DNA of 64,000 nt from Paracoccus lichenicola (GCF_009708075.1 NZ_WMBT01000003.1:372001-436000); one strand, 5' to 3'; counted from the stretch's first letter, positions 8,058 through 17,136 are shown. Numbers and translations are program-made. The notes: generated by a model from the sequence alone, not told the origin.

Positions 8058-9664
8058 GGGGTCGTGTCCGGTTCGGTCGGGGGCGTCATGCGCAGGGCCA
8101 GCCGGTCGCGCAGCATGTGCAGGATCAGGGCCGCAGCGGCGGCAAGGGCGATCCCGGCCGTCAGCAGATAGGCGTCGTTATAGGCCATCACGGTGGCCTG
8201 GGCGGATGCGTCCTGCGCGATCTGCCCGACGGCTTGCAGCCGGCGGGTGGCCGCATCGGGGATCTGGCTGGCCAGGGCCGCCATGCGGCCCGTGATGGCC
8301 TGGGCCGTGGGCGCGTCGGTGGCGGCCAGCTGTTCGGTCAGGGTCGCGTAATGGGCGGCCTGGCGGTGGTTGATGAGGGTCGTGAACAGGCCCGACCCCA
8401 GCACGCCCCCCAGGGACTGGGTCGAGATGAAGACGATCACGAAGGACAGAAGATATTGCGGCCCGCGCGCCAGGGCCGACACCAGCCCGGCCATCATCGC
8501 GGGCGGCAGGAACAGCATCCCCGCGAATCCGATCAGCGCCTGGCTGACGATCATCTGTTCGGGCCGCGTGTCGACCGTCGAATGGGCGTCCATGAAGGCG
8601 CCAAGGGCGATCAGCAGCAGCGCCGCCAGGTGCAGCACGGGCACGCGGTCGGGGCGGATCCAGGCCACGCAGGCCAGACCCCCCAGCAGGCTTGCCCCGA
8701 CGATGATGGCGAACAATCCGGTCATCTGCGCGGGCGCGACGCCCAGCATCTGGAACATGCGCGGCGCGCCGGCGCTTTGCTCGGACAGGATCAGGCGGAA
8801 CAGGAACAGGGTCGCGGTCAGGTGCAGCATGGCGGGGCTTGCCAGCCAGCGGATGTCCAGAAGCGGCGCGGCGCGGTTCAGTTCCACCGCGACGGCCATG
8901 GCCAGCGCCGCGACCGACACCGCCAGCAGCACCCCGATCCAGGGCGCGTCGGACCAGTAATGGATCGGTCCCATGACGAAGCCGATGGTCAGCCCCGCAA
9001 AGCCGACGCCGATCAGCAGGAAGCTGAGAAAGTCCAGCGGCTGGATCACCTTCATGTGCGGCACCGGGCGCAGCGGCAGCCGGAACACCAGCATCAGCGA
9101 CACCATCGCCATGCCAAGCGCGGTCAGGTGGACCCAGGTCAGCCCCCCGTCCCCGATCAGCGCGGGCGATACGACGCGCGCCAGCGTGGGTCCCGCCATC
9201 ATCACCGCCATCGCGGCGGGCAGGCCGAGGCGCATCTTCCATTGGGGGGACAACGGCTCCAGCATGTACATGAAGGCCAGGGTGGACAAGGGCGCGGCGG
9301 CCGCGCCCGACAGCGTCTGCACCACCACCGCGGACCGGAAGTCGCTGATCCAGACGGATGCGAAGGCCACCACCACATAGGCGATGATCCCCACCTCGGC
9401 AAAGCGGCGCAGGCCGTATTGCGTGCGGATCTTGATCAGCAGCAGGGGCAAGGATGCGCGGGGGATCATGTAGGCCGCCATCAGCCAACTGGCCTGGGTG
9501 GTGGTGATGCCCAGGTCGCCCGCCGTCTGCGGGATGTTCGCGGATACGAAGCCCTGCCCCAGGCCCTGCGACAGGGCCAGCACCACCGATGCGCCCATAT
9601 AGGCCAGCGCCTGCGGCAGGGGCAGGGGCGGATGGGCGACGGGCGCGGCGGGTGCCTGGCTCAT
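8054..9664 (-). CDS. emrB: DHA2-type MFS multidrug efflux transporter (EmrB-like)
   Basis: 536 residues with about 14 predicted membrane segments, as expected for the DHA2 group of drug:proton antiporters. Family features include VNIPQ-like SANIPQTAGDLGITTTQASWLMAAYMI near the N-terminus (about 41-68) and the interhelical loop region after it. A late conserved membrane pair contains FVIVFISTQSLGGVLGSGLFTTL. It partners the adaptor encoded next (4-base overlap) and follows a MarR regulator (4-base overlap), the classical emr arrangement. The sequence is more divergent than E. coli EmrB, so the substrate range cannot be inferred. Confidence 0.9.
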   Translation of the reverse strand: MSQAPAAPVAHPPLPLPQALAYMGASVVLALSQGLGQGFVSANIPQTAGDLGITTTQASWLMAAYMIPRASLPLLLIKIRTQYGLRRFAEVGIIAYVVVAFASVWISDFRSAVVVQTLSGAAAAPLSTLAFMYMLEPLSPQWKMRLGLPAAMAVMMAGPTLARVVSPALIGDGGLTWVHLTALGMAMVSLMLVFRLPLRPVPHMKVIQPLDFLSFLLIGVGFAGLTIGFVMGPIHYWSDAPWIGVLLAVSVAALAMAVAVELNRAAPLLDIRWLASPAMLHLTATLFLFRLILSEQSAGAPRMFQMLGVAPAQMTGLFAIIVGASLLGGLACVAWIRPDRVPVLHLAALLLIALGAFMDAHSTVDTRPEQMIVSQALIGFAGMLFLPPAMMAGLVSALARGPQYLLSFVIVFISTQSLGGVLGSGLFTTLINHRQAAHYATLTEQLAATDAPTAQAITGRMAALASQIPDAATRRLQAVGQIAQDASAQATVMAYNDAYLLTAGIALAAAAALILHMLRDRLALRMTPPTEPDTTP

Positions 9665-10089
9665 TCCCGGTCCAGCCTTGCGATATTGGCGGCGATGCGG
9701 TCCAGCACCGAATGCGCCACGGCCAGGTCGCCTTCGGGGATGCCCGCCACCAGGTCGGCCCGCATCCGGCGGGTGAAATCGACGATGCCGCTGTCCCGGC
9801 CCCTTGCGGTCAGGAACAGCGCGTTCTTGCGCCCGTCGCCCTCGGCGGGGCGGCGTTCGACAAAGCCCGCGCGTTCCAAGGCGTCGATCTGGCGCTTGAG
9901 CGTGGGGGCCTCGATCTCCAGCGCGGCGGCAAGATCGGCCTGCGTGGTCCCGTCCATCCGCGACAGCGTGGTCAGCGCCCGGGCGCGCGACAGCGTCAGG
10001 CCCATGGCCTCGGCCCGCGCGTCATAGCTGCGGCGCAGCAGGCGCATCAGGTGCAACAGCGTTTCAAGAAAATGCGAGGCTTGCGGCAT
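9661..10089 (-). CDS. MarR family transcriptional regulator of the efflux operon
   Basis: 142 residues with a winged helix-turn-helix at about 30-100: LTLSRARALTTLSRMDGTTQADLAAALEIEAPTLKRQIDALERAGFVERRPAEGDGRKNALFLTARG. The DGRKNAL wing and the following TARG are typical of MarR. Such repressors bind palindromes in their own promoter and release on binding small aromatic compounds. It is the first gene of the operon and overlaps emrB by 4 bases. A perfect GTTAGC/GCTAAC palindrome lies 21 bases upstream of the start, so autoregulation is likely. Confidence 0.92.
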   Translation of the reverse strand: MPQASHFLETLLHLMRLLRRSYDARAEAMGLTLSRARALTTLSRMDGTTQADLAAALEIEAPTLKRQIDALERAGFVERRPAEGDGRKNALFLTARGRDSGIVDFTRRMRADLVAGIPEGDLAVAHSVLDRIAANIARLDRE

Positions 10090-10110
10090 GGCGGTGGCTT
10101 GTTGCGGTTC

Positions 10111-10124
10111 GTTAGCCAGCTAAC
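10111..10124. promoter_or_regulatory. putative MarR operator palindrome GTTAGC-CA-GCTAAC
   Basis: A perfect inverted repeat with two 6-base arms and a 2-base centre, 21 bases upstream of the marR start. On the minus strand a TTGAAG element lies just upstream at -35-like spacing, so the palindrome would cover the expected -10 region. TAG..CTA-type palindromes are common MarR-family sites. The assignment rests on position and symmetry only. Confidence 0.6.
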
Positions 10125-10178
10125 CACTTAATCGGCCGTCTTCAACCCCGCAGGACGCCTCGGCGCGCGAAATTGTCC

Positions 10179-11984
10179 TCAGCCGCCGAGCGCGATCCCC
10201 TCGCGCCGGGGATCGGCGCCGCCCGACAGCGCCCCGTCCGGGCCGATCACGATGCCCTGCAGGCCCGAGGTCAGGTCCGTCTCGTTCAGCTCATACCCCA
10301 TGGCGGCCAGGCCTTCGGCCAGGGCGGCGGGCAGGCCGGCTTCCACATCCATCGGGCCGAAGCGGTTGACGATGTTCGGCGCGGCCACGGCCTTCTGGAT
10401 GTCCATGCCCCAGTCCAGATGCGCGATGATGGCGCGGGCAACATAGCCGATGATGCGGCTGCCGCCGGGCGATCCGATCACCATCACCGGCCGCCCGTCC
10501 TTCAGCACGATCGTCGGCGCCATGGACGACCGGGGCCGCTTGCCCGGCGCCACGGCATTGGCGATGGGCCAGCCGGCCTCGTCATGCGTCTCGAAGCTGA
10601 AATCGGTCAGCTCGTTGTTCAGCAGGAAGCCGCCGGTCATCAGGCGCGAACCGAAGCCGTTCTCGATGGTGGTGGTCATCGCCAGGGCGTTGCCGTCCCC
10701 GTCCACGATCGAGACATGCGTGGTGGACGGCAGTTCCAGCGACGCATCCTGCCCCCACAGCGCCGCATGGGACCAGCCGGGCGAACCTGCGCTCACCTCG
10801 GGCAGGCTGTCGTCGCCCGCCAGCAGCTTGGCCCGTTCGGCCAGATAGGCGGGGTCGATCAGCCCTTGCGTGGGCATCGGCACATGGTCGCTGTCGGCCA
10901 TGAAGCGGCCCCGGTCGGCAAAGGCCAGCCGCGAGGCGTCCCCGATCAGCCGCCAGCTTTCCGGGTTTTCCGCCCCGAGCGCCGCCAGGTCGTAACCCCC
11001 CAGCATCCCCAGGATCTGCCCCACCGTCAGCCCGCCCGAGGATGGCGGTCCCATGCCGCAGACATCATGCGCCCGGTATTCGACGCAGACGGCGGGGCGT
11101 TCGACCACGCGATAAGCGGCCAGATCCCCCATCGACAGCCCGCCGGGATTGTCGGCCCCGCGCACGGCGGCGACGATGCCCTCGGCGACCGCGCCCTTGT
11201 AGAACCCGTCCGCGCCCTGCGCCGCCAGCGTGCGCAGGGTGTCGGCATAGGCGGGGTTCTTCAGCATCGTGCCTGTCGCGACCGCCTGCCCGCCCGGAAA
11301 GAAATAGGCGGTCGTGGCCGGATCGGCCTGCAACGCCTCGCCTTCTTCCGCCACTTGGGACGCCAGCCGGGGCGAGACGGTGAAGCCCCCTTCGGCCAGC
11401 CGGATGGCGTCGTCGAACAGGCCCGACCAGTTGGCCTTGCCCCAGCGGCGATGCGCCTCCTCCAGCAACGCAGGGGTGCCGGGGGTGCCCACGGACCGGC
11501 CGCCCACCACGGCATCCATGAACTCCATGGGCTGGCCGTCCTCCGTCAGGAACAGCGTGGGCGTGGCGGCCATCGGCGCGGTCTCGCGGGCATCCAGCGT
11601 GGTCAGCGCGCCGGTCTCCGCGTCATGCCAGACCAGGAAGGCCCCGCCGCCAAGGCCCGAGCTTTGCGGCTCGATCAAGCCCAGCACGGTCTGGACAGCC
11701 ACCATGGCATCGGCGGCGCTGCCGCCCCCGGCCAGCACCCTGGCGCCCGCCTCGACGGCCAGGGGATGGGCCGCGCTGACCATCCAGCCCTGGCCGGTGA
11801 CGGGGCGGCCTTCGGCCTTGGCCGTCAGCGCCGCGCGCGCGGCGTCGGACAGGGGGCCAAGATCGCCGGCTTGGGTGTCGATATTCGTCGCCGCCTCGGG
11901 CGCCACGGCATCCGTCGCCTGCTGGGAAAATCCCGAGGGGGCGCTGCCCAACAGCAGCACAAGCGCAAGGGTTGCACGTGCCAT
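10179..11984 (-). CDS. ggt: gamma-glutamyltransferase (glutathione hydrolase)
   Basis: 601 residues including a signal peptide (about 1-20, MARATLALVLLLGSAPSGFS). This Ntn-hydrolase autocleaves and transfers or hydrolyses gamma-glutamyl groups of glutathione in the periplasm. Landmarks are GWMVSAAHPLAVEAGARVLAGGG, the substrate-binding LDARETAP, and PPSSGGLTVGQILGML. The nucleophile Thr sits in STTHVSIVDGDGNALAMTTT (around residue 420), where cleavage would create the small subunit, followed by GSRLMTGGFLLNNEL and VIGSPGGSRI. The ATG at 11984 follows AGGGAAGG; an upstream in-frame ATG (12038) is less likely. It stands alone, with a tRNA-Pro gene 125 bases upstream on the same strand. Confidence 0.93.
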   Translation of the reverse strand: MARATLALVLLLGSAPSGFSQQATDAVAPEAATNIDTQAGDLGPLSDAARAALTAKAEGRPVTGQGWMVSAAHPLAVEAGARVLAGGGSAADAMVAVQTVLGLIEPQSSGLGGGAFLVWHDAETGALTTLDARETAPMAATPTLFLTEDGQPMEFMDAVVGGRSVGTPGTPALLEEAHRRWGKANWSGLFDDAIRLAEGGFTVSPRLASQVAEEGEALQADPATTAYFFPGGQAVATGTMLKNPAYADTLRTLAAQGADGFYKGAVAEGIVAAVRGADNPGGLSMGDLAAYRVVERPAVCVEYRAHDVCGMGPPSSGGLTVGQILGMLGGYDLAALGAENPESWRLIGDASRLAFADRGRFMADSDHVPMPTQGLIDPAYLAERAKLLAGDDSLPEVSAGSPGWSHAALWGQDASLELPSTTHVSIVDGDGNALAMTTTIENGFGSRLMTGGFLLNNELTDFSFETHDEAGWPIANAVAPGKRPRSSMAPTIVLKDGRPVMVIGSPGGSRIIGYVARAIIAHLDWGMDIQKAVAAPNIVNRFGPMDVEAGLPAALAEGLAAMGYELNETDLTSGLQGIVIGPDGALSGGADPRREGIALGG

Positions 11985-12109
11985 CCTTCCCTCCACCGTT
12001 GATCCCCGCAGTCTGCGCGCGCAGGAGCGAGGGCGCAAGAAACTTTGCGGTAACGGGGAAAATCCGTCCTGTGGGAAGATGGCGGTTATCGCGGGCGCGA
12101 AGAACCGAC

Positions 12110-12186
12110 TGGTCGGAGCGAGAGGATTCGAACCTCCGACCCCCTGCTCCCGAAGCAGGTGCGCTACCAGGCTGCGCTACGCTCCG
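12110..12186 (-). tRNA. tRNA-Pro (anticodon CGG)
   Basis: A 77-base tRNA read on the minus strand. The acceptor stem is CGGAGCG paired with CGCTCCG, with discriminator A and an encoded CCA (positions 12110-12112). The D-arm GCGCAGCCTGGTAGCGC, the anticodon arm CCTGC-TTCGGGA-GCAGG (anticodon CGG) and the T-arm with TTCGAAT are all present. It reads CCG proline codons, which are common in this GC-rich genome. Confidence 0.96.
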
Positions 12187-12300
12187 ACCGTAGATGGGGC
12201 AGGTAGCGCGGGGCGGGACCGATTGCAAGCCCTGTCGGGCGCATGGGGACCATATTCTTCGCGAAAGGCGCGCCGCCGCCGGGGCGGCGCGGCCCCGGGG

Positions 12301-13425
12301 TCAGCCCTCGGACAGGGCGGCGAGGATGCGGTCGCCCATGGCGGCGGTCGAGATCGGGGTGCCGCCCTCGGGACCCATCAGGTCGGCCGTGCGCGCGCCT
12401 TGGGCCAGCACCGTTTCCACCGCCCGTTCCAGATCCGCCGCCGCATCCCCCTGGTCGAAGGAATAGCGCAGCGCCATCGCGAAGGACAGGATGCAGGCGA
12501 TCGGGTTGGCCAGCGCCTTTCCGGCGATGTCGGGGGCCGATCCGTGGACGGGTTCGTAAAGCGCCTTGGGCCGCCCGTTCGCCATCGGCGCCCCCAGCGA
12601 CGCCGAGGGCAGCATCCCCAGGGAACCGGTCAGCATCGCCGCCGCGTCCGACAGGATGTCGCCGAACAGGTTGTCGGTCACGATCACGTCGAACTGCCGC
12701 GGACGGCGCACCAGCTGCATCGCGCCGTTGTCGGCATACATGTGGGAAAGCTCCACATCGGGGTATTCGTTGTCGTGGACCCATTGCACCTCCTCGCGCC
12801 AGAGGATGCCCGATTCCATCACGTTGGCCTTTTCCATCGAGCAGACCTTGTTGCCGCGCTTGCGCGCCAGCTCGAAGGCCGACCGGGCCACGCGGCGGAT
12901 CTCTCCGCTGGTGTAGCGTTGCGTGTTGATGCCGACACGGCCGCCCTCGTTACCGGGGTTGTTACCGTCCGCATGGATGCCGCGCGGTTCGCCGAAATAG
13001 ATGCCCGAGGTCAGTTCGCGCACGATCAGGATGTCGAGACCCGCGACCACCTCGCGCTTCAGCGAGGAGAAATCCGCCAGCGCGTCGAAGCATTGCGCGG
13101 GGCGCAGGTTGGCATAAAGGTCCATCTCCTTGCGCAGGCGCAGAAGGCCGCGTTCGGGTTTGACGCTGAAATCCAGATTGTCGTATTTCGGCCCGCCCAC
13201 CGCGCCCAGCAGCACCGCGTCGACCGATTGCGCCAGCGCCATCGTGTCGTCCGTCAGCGGCGTGCCATGCGTGTCATAGGAGGCCCCGCCGACCAAGCCT
13301 TGGCTGATGTCGAAGGACATGCCGCGATGGGTCCCGAACCAGCCGATGACCTTGACCACCTCGGCCATGACCTCGGGACCGATCCCGTCGCCGGGCAGGA
13401 TGAGCAGGGAATAGGGGTCGGACAT
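12301..13425 (-). CDS. leuB: 3-isopropylmalate dehydrogenase
   Basis: 374 residues. NAD-dependent oxidative decarboxylation of 3-isopropylmalate in leucine biosynthesis (cytoplasm, homodimer). Motifs are [13 protein letters not shown] (about 6-18), GAVGGPKYD, the substrate-binding [15 protein letters not shown] segment, and [25 protein letters not shown] (catalytic Lys region) and [27 protein letters not shown] (metal-binding Asp) follow, then [13 protein letters not shown] with the NAD-binding His. The start MSDPYSL is preceded by GGAGG; the longer upstream reading is unlikely. A GC-rich inverted repeat after the stop (about 12268-12290) may act as a terminator. leuC/leuD are not in this window. 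Confidence 0.96.
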   Translation of the reverse strand: MSDPYSLLILPGDGIGPEVMAEVVKVIGWFGTHRGMSFDISQGLVGGASYDTHGTPLTDDTMALAQSVDAVLLGAVGGPKYDNLDFSVKPERGLLRLRKEMDLYANLRPAQCFDALADFSSLKREVVAGLDILIVRELTSGIYFGEPRGIHADGNNPGNEGGRVGINTQRYTSGEIRRVARSAFELARKRGNKVCSMEKANVMESGILWREEVQWVHDNEYPDVELSHMYADNGAMQLVRRPRQFDVIVTDNLFGDILSDAAAMLTGSLGMLPSASLGAPMANGRPKALYEPVHGSAPDIAGKALANPIACILSFAMALRYSFDQGDAAADLERAVETVLAQGARTADLMGPEGGTPISTAAMGDRILAALSEG

Positions 13426-13580
13426 GGTTCCTCCGGGTTTCTCGGGTCGCGGCATCGGGTCCGGTGCTAGCCCCCCGTCATGGGCGGGTCAAGTTGACGC
13501 GCGGCGACACACTGCACGGCTTGCACCTTTCGCGCCCATGGCCCAGCCTGCGGCCGAACCGCGAGGGAGGAACGCCGCGC

Positions 13581-14771
13581 ATGCCAGCCTTGTCCATCGG
13601 CATCGTCAGTCTGGTGCTGGCCTATGTCCTTTCCCAGTTCTATCGCGCCTTTCTGGCGGTGCTGACGCCGGTCCTGGGAACCGAACTGGGTGCCGCCCCG
13701 GGCGACCTGGCGCTGTCGTCGGGGCTGTGGTTCGCGGCCTTCGCGGCCATGCAGATCCCGGTGGGGCGGATGCTGGACCGCTGGGGGCCGCGCCTGACGG
13801 TGGCCCTGCTGCTGGGGGGCGCCGGGGGCGCGGGGGCGGCGGTCTTTGCCCTGGCGCAGGTACCCTGGCACCTGCATCTGGCGATGGCGTTGCTGGGCGT
13901 GGGCTGCGCGCCCGCGCTGATGGGATCATATTACATCATCGCGCGGGAATATCCGGCGGCGGCCTTTGGCGCCCTGGCCGGGATGATCGTGGGGTTCGGG
14001 TCGCTGGGCAACATCCTGGGCGCGACGCCGCTGGTCTGGGCCATCGAGGCCTTCGGCTGGCGGGCGACCATGGGCGCCCTGGGCGCGGCGACCGTGGCGG
14101 TGGCGGGGCTGATCCTGCTGAGCGTGCGCGATCCCGCCCGCCTGGGCGCGGATCACCCGCAGGGATCGCTGGCCGAGGTGCTGCGCATCCGCGCGCTGTG
14201 GTTCATCATGCCGCTGTTCTTCGTGAACTATGCCGCATCCGGCGCGATCCGAGGCCTGTGGGCCGCGCCCTATCTGGAACAGGTGTTCGGCGCCGATGCC
14301 AACCTGATCGGGCGGGCGACGCTGGCCATGGGGCTGGCGATGATCGCGGGCAATTTCCTGGTCCCCCCCGCCGTGCGGCTGGTGGGCAGCCTGCGCCGGA
14401 CGGTGCTGATCTTCACCGGGGCCACGCTGGCGGTGATGGGGTTCCTGGTCCTGAAACCCGATCCCGGACTGGGCTTGGCCGTGGTCCTTCTGGCGCTGAT
14501 CGGGCTGTCGGGGGCGGGCTATGTGCTGCTGATGGCGCATGGCCGGTCGTTTCTGCCCGACCACCTGGTCGGGCGGGGGGTGACGTTCCTGAACATGATC
14601 TCGATCGGGGGCGTGGGGGTGATGCAGTTCGCAAGCCGCCCGGTGTTCCAGGCGGCGTCCGGGGCCTTCGCCCCGCCGCAGGCCTTCGCCATGCTGTTCC
14701 TGTTCTTCCTGGTCCCGCTTGCCGGGGGCTTTGCCCTGTATTTCCTGACGCCCGAGGCCAAGCATGGCTGA
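13581..14771 (+). CDS. MFS transporter
   Basis: 396 residues with about 12 hydrophobic segments in two halves. The MFS loop motif appears as PVGRMLDRWGPRLT after the second segment (about residues 58-71). The N-terminus MPALSIGIVSLVLAYVLSQFYRAFLAVLTPVLGTELG resembles the NarK/oxalate-type or uncharacterised sugar-type MFS branch; the substrate cannot be read from the sequence. The ATG at 13581 has GAGGGAGGA upstream, and a longer in-frame start at 13464 is less likely. Its end overlaps the lpcC start by 8 bases, so it forms one operon with two glycosyltransferases. A link with surface-glycan synthesis is possible but unproven. Confidence 0.86.
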   Translation: MPALSIGIVSLVLAYVLSQFYRAFLAVLTPVLGTELGAAPGDLALSSGLWFAAFAAMQIPVGRMLDRWGPRLTVALLLGGAGGAGAAVFALAQVPWHLHLAMALLGVGCAPALMGSYYIIAREYPAAAFGALAGMIVGFGSLGNILGATPLVWAIEAFGWRATMGALGAATVAVAGLILLSVRDPARLGADHPQGSLAEVLRIRALWFIMPLFFVNYAASGAIRGLWAAPYLEQVFGADANLIGRATLAMGLAMIAGNFLVPPAVRLVGSLRRTVLIFTGATLAVMGFLVLKPDPGLGLAVVLLALIGLSGAGYVLLMAHGRSFLPDHLVGRGVTFLNMISIGGVGVMQFASRPVFQAASGAFAPPQAFAMLFLFFLVPLAGGFALYFLTPEAKHG

Positions 14772-15801
14772 CCCCCTGGTCATCGCCCCGAACCTCAAGC
14801 GCCGCTTGTCGGGCGTCACCGCGACCGTGGTCCGGCTGATCCCGGTGCAGGCCCGGCTGATCGCGATCCGCGCGACCGGTCCTGGTCTGCCGCCCGAGGT
14901 GCCGCACATCCCCCTGATCCGCGCCGTTCTGATGCCGCGCGACCGCTGGCGGGTCTGGCACGCCCGGCGCAACACGGAAATGGCCTTGGGGCTGATCCTG
15001 CGCCGCGTGCTGCGGCGGAAATACCGGCTGCTGTTCACCTCGGCCGCGCAACGGCGGCATACGGGGTTCACCAAATGGCTGATCCGCCAGCAGGACGCGC
15101 TTGTGGCGACCTCGGACAAGGCGGCCGGCTATCTGGACCGGCCCGCGACGGTGGTAATGCATGGGGTGGATACCGCGATCTTCCAGCCGCCCGCCGACCG
15201 CGCGGCGCTGCGCCGCGAGCTGGGCCTTGATCCCGATGCCGTGCTGGTCGGCTGCTTCGGCCGGGTGCGCGCGCAGAAAGGGGTGGACCTGCTGGTCCGC
15301 GCCGGGCTGCGGCTGCTGCCGGATCGTCCGCGCGCGCAGATCGTTTTCACGGGCCGCATCACCCCCGACAACCGCGCCTTCGCCGACGGCTTGCTGGCCC
15401 AGATCCGCGCGGCGGGCTTGGCCGACCGCATCCGTTTCCTGGGCGAACTGCCATGGGACCAGGTGGTGCGCCATTACCAGGCGCTCGACCTGTTCGCCGC
15501 CCCCGCCCGCTGGGAAGGCTTTGGCCTGACGCCGCTGGAGGCCATGGCCTGCGGCGTTCCCACCGTCGCCGCCCGCGTCGGCGCCTATGAGACGCTGATC
15601 CGCGACGGCGTGACCGGCAGCCTGGTCCCGCCCGACGATGGGGACGCGCTGACCGGGGCGCTGCGGCATTGGCTGGACGACGATGCCGCCCGCGAAGCCG
15701 CAGGCCGGGCCGCCCGCGCCCATGTGACGGCGAACCACGCCATCGAGGGCGAGGCCCGCGCCCTGGTCGCGATCTACAACGACCTGCTGGCCCGGCCATG
15801 A
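14764..15801 (+). CDS. lpcC: LPS core glycosyltransferase of the LpcC family (GT4)
   Basis: 345 residues, a GT-B glycosyltransferase of family 4. It closely follows rhizobial LpcC, the mannosyltransferase that adds mannose to the Kdo region of the LPS core. Shared stretches are IAPNLKRRLSGVTATVVRLIP, the VWHARRNTEMALG segment, LLFTSAAQRRHTGFTKWLIR, ATSDKAAGYL, VMHGVDTAIF, VGCFGRVRAQKGVDLLVRA, and the donor-binding EGFGLTPLEAMACGVPTVA (E-x7-E motif). It acts at the cytoplasmic face of the inner membrane. It overlaps the MFS gene by 8 bases and the GT29-like gene by 4. The mannose specificity is inferred from homology recalled from memory. Confidence 0.85.
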   Translation: MADPLVIAPNLKRRLSGVTATVVRLIPVQARLIAIRATGPGLPPEVPHIPLIRAVLMPRDRWRVWHARRNTEMALGLILRRVLRRKYRLLFTSAAQRRHTGFTKWLIRQQDALVATSDKAAGYLDRPATVVMHGVDTAIFQPPADRAALRRELGLDPDAVLVGCFGRVRAQKGVDLLVRAGLRLLPDRPRAQIVFTGRITPDNRAFADGLLAQIRAAGLADRIRFLGELPWDQVVRHYQALDLFAAPARWEGFGLTPLEAMACGVPTVAARVGAYETLIRDGVTGSLVPPDDGDALTGALRHWLDDDAAREAAGRAARAHVTANHAIEGEARALVAIYNDLLARP

Positions 15802-16412
15802 ACAGGCTGGCCTTCTACACCGCCCGCCTGATGCGCGACGAGGGCGCGCTGCAAGCCCTGTCGGTCCCGCAAGGGAACCTGCTGGCGGATCTGGAGGGCA
15901 AGTCGGTCGCCCTGATCGGCAATGCCCGGTCGCTGGCGGACAGCGCACACGGCGCGGCCATCGACGCCGCCGACCTGGTGATCCGCATCAACCGCGCGCC
16001 TATGCCCCAGGCGGCCAGCCACGGCACCCGCACCGACTGGCTGGCGCTGGCGGTGCGCCTGCCGGACGAGGACCGCGCCCGCCTGGACCCCGCGCGCCTG
16101 TTGTGGATGTCGCCCAAGCGCAAGCGGCTGGACTGGCGGACGGCAACCGGCCCCGGCTTCTACCTGCACCCGCTTGGGGATTACCGCGCGCTGAAGGACC
16201 GCCTCGCCGCCCCGCCCACCACGGGGGCGATGATGATCGACCTGTTGCTGCGGTCGCGCCTGACCGATCTGACGCTTTACGGCTTCGACTTCTTCGCCAG
16301 CCAGAGCCTGTCGGGCCGCCGCACCGCCGATCAGGTGCCGCATGATTTCGGGGCCGAGGCGGCTTGGGTGGAGGATCTGCGGCGAACGGATGGGCGGTTG
16401 GCCTTGGCCTAG
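15798..16412 (+). CDS. GT29 (sialyltransferase-like) family protein
   Basis: 204 residues. Motifs resemble the eukaryotic-type sialyltransferase fold (GT29): an L-motif-like stretch SVALIGNARSLADSAHGAAIDAADLVIRINRAP (about 35-67) followed by SHGTRTDWLAL. An S-motif-like PTTGAMMIDLLL (about 141-152) precedes LTLYGFDFF. A final HDFGAEAAW resembles the catalytic His with a downstream Glu. Related bacterial proteins are annotated as GT29 in Rhodobacteraceae, with no established acceptor. Its start overlaps lpcC (ATGA), which suggests it also modifies LPS or another surface glycan. Whether it uses CMP-sialic acid is unknown; no CMP-sialic acid synthesis gene is present here. Confidence 0.75.
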   Translation: MNRLAFYTARLMRDEGALQALSVPQGNLLADLEGKSVALIGNARSLADSAHGAAIDAADLVIRINRAPMPQAASHGTRTDWLALAVRLPDEDRARLDPARLLWMSPKRKRLDWRTATGPGFYLHPLGDYRALKDRLAAPPTTGAMMIDLLLRSRLTDLTLYGFDFFASQSLSGRRTADQVPHDFGAEAAWVEDLRRTDGRLALA

Positions 16413-16494
16413 GTGGCTGTGCGTGGATTGGCGAAGGCCATCGCCTTCGCCACGTCGCGCCATATCAACCCGAACCGCCGGGCCTCAAAGGCCC

Positions 16495-16644
16495 GGCCAG
16501 CGCCCGCCCCGCCCCCAGGCGGGCGCTTCACGCCCCCCTCGGGTCGGGCGCTGGCCTCTCGTGGTCGCGGAGCGGCACCGTCTTTGGTGGCACCGTCGCT
16601 TAGCGGGCGGGGGAAATGCTCGTCGCATTTCCTTGTCCCGCCCG
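16495..16644. repeat. cluster of intergenic hairpins between convergent genes
   Basis: Three strong inverted repeats lie in the 250 bases between the GT29 gene and the convergent membrane-protein gene. First, GGCCAGCGCCCG (16495-16506) pairs with CGGGCGCTGGCC (16545-16556). Second, nested inside it, 16500-16508 pairs with 16518-16526. Third, GGAAATGC (16612-16619) pairs with GCATTTCC (16625-16632), enclosed by CGGGCGGG (16604-16611) and CCCGCCCG (16637-16644). No gene is seen here. A bidirectional terminator or a REP-like repeat is plausible. Confidence 0.65.
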
Positions 16645-16662
16645 GCAATCCCGTGTCCAGGC

Positions 16663-17130
16663 TTACAAGAACCCGATCCACCGCCCCGCCAGCAGCACCC
16701 CCGGCCAGATCGCCGCCGACATCGCGGCCAGGATCCGGGCTGTCGGGCCTGGCCGCCCGGTGGCCATGACCCGCTTCCACCCCACTCCATGCATCAGCGC
16801 GACATTTGCCAGGCCCAGGGCCAGCAACACCAGCTTCCACCGAAAGGCCGCGTTGCCCAGGTATTCGCGCGCATCCACCGACCACAGGCAGAACCCCGTC
16901 AGCATCGCCAGCCCCAACCCGATGCCCGCCATCCGCGACAGGAACGGCCCGATCACCGGCAGGGGTGGCCCGCGCAGAACCCCCAGCACCCGCAGATCCA
17001 GCGGCAGGATCGCGCCCACCAGCAGCCCTATCCCCAGGATATGCGCCGCGTTCATGACCATGTAGAACTCGCCCGACCCCCGCAGCGCCCGCGCCAAGGC
17101 CAGGCCCTCGATCCAGGCGAGAGGCTCCAT
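16663..17130 (-). CDS. small integral membrane protein (DUF6644-like)
   Basis: 155 residues with about four membrane segments. The first follows an N-terminal amphipathic stretch (VMNAAHILGIGLLVGAILPLDLRVLG, about 25-50). The next are ISRMAGIGLGLAMLTGFCLW-like (about 62-84), WKLVLLALGLANVALMH (about 98-114), and a C-terminal helix. The His in NAAHILG and the two late His/Trp positions are the most notable polar residues. It lies 6 bases downstream of a DUF6152-type periplasmic protein and is very probably co-transcribed with it; such pairs recur in proteobacteria. The function is unknown, and the domain label is from pattern memory. Confidence 0.6.
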   Translation of the reverse strand: MEPLAWIEGLALARALRGSGEFYMVMNAAHILGIGLLVGAILPLDLRVLGVLRGPPLPVIGPFLSRMAGIGLGLAMLTGFCLWSVDAREYLGNAAFRWKLVLLALGLANVALMHGVGWKRVMATGRPGPTARILAAMSAAIWPGVLLAGRWIGFL

Positions 17131-17136
17131 CCCCCG

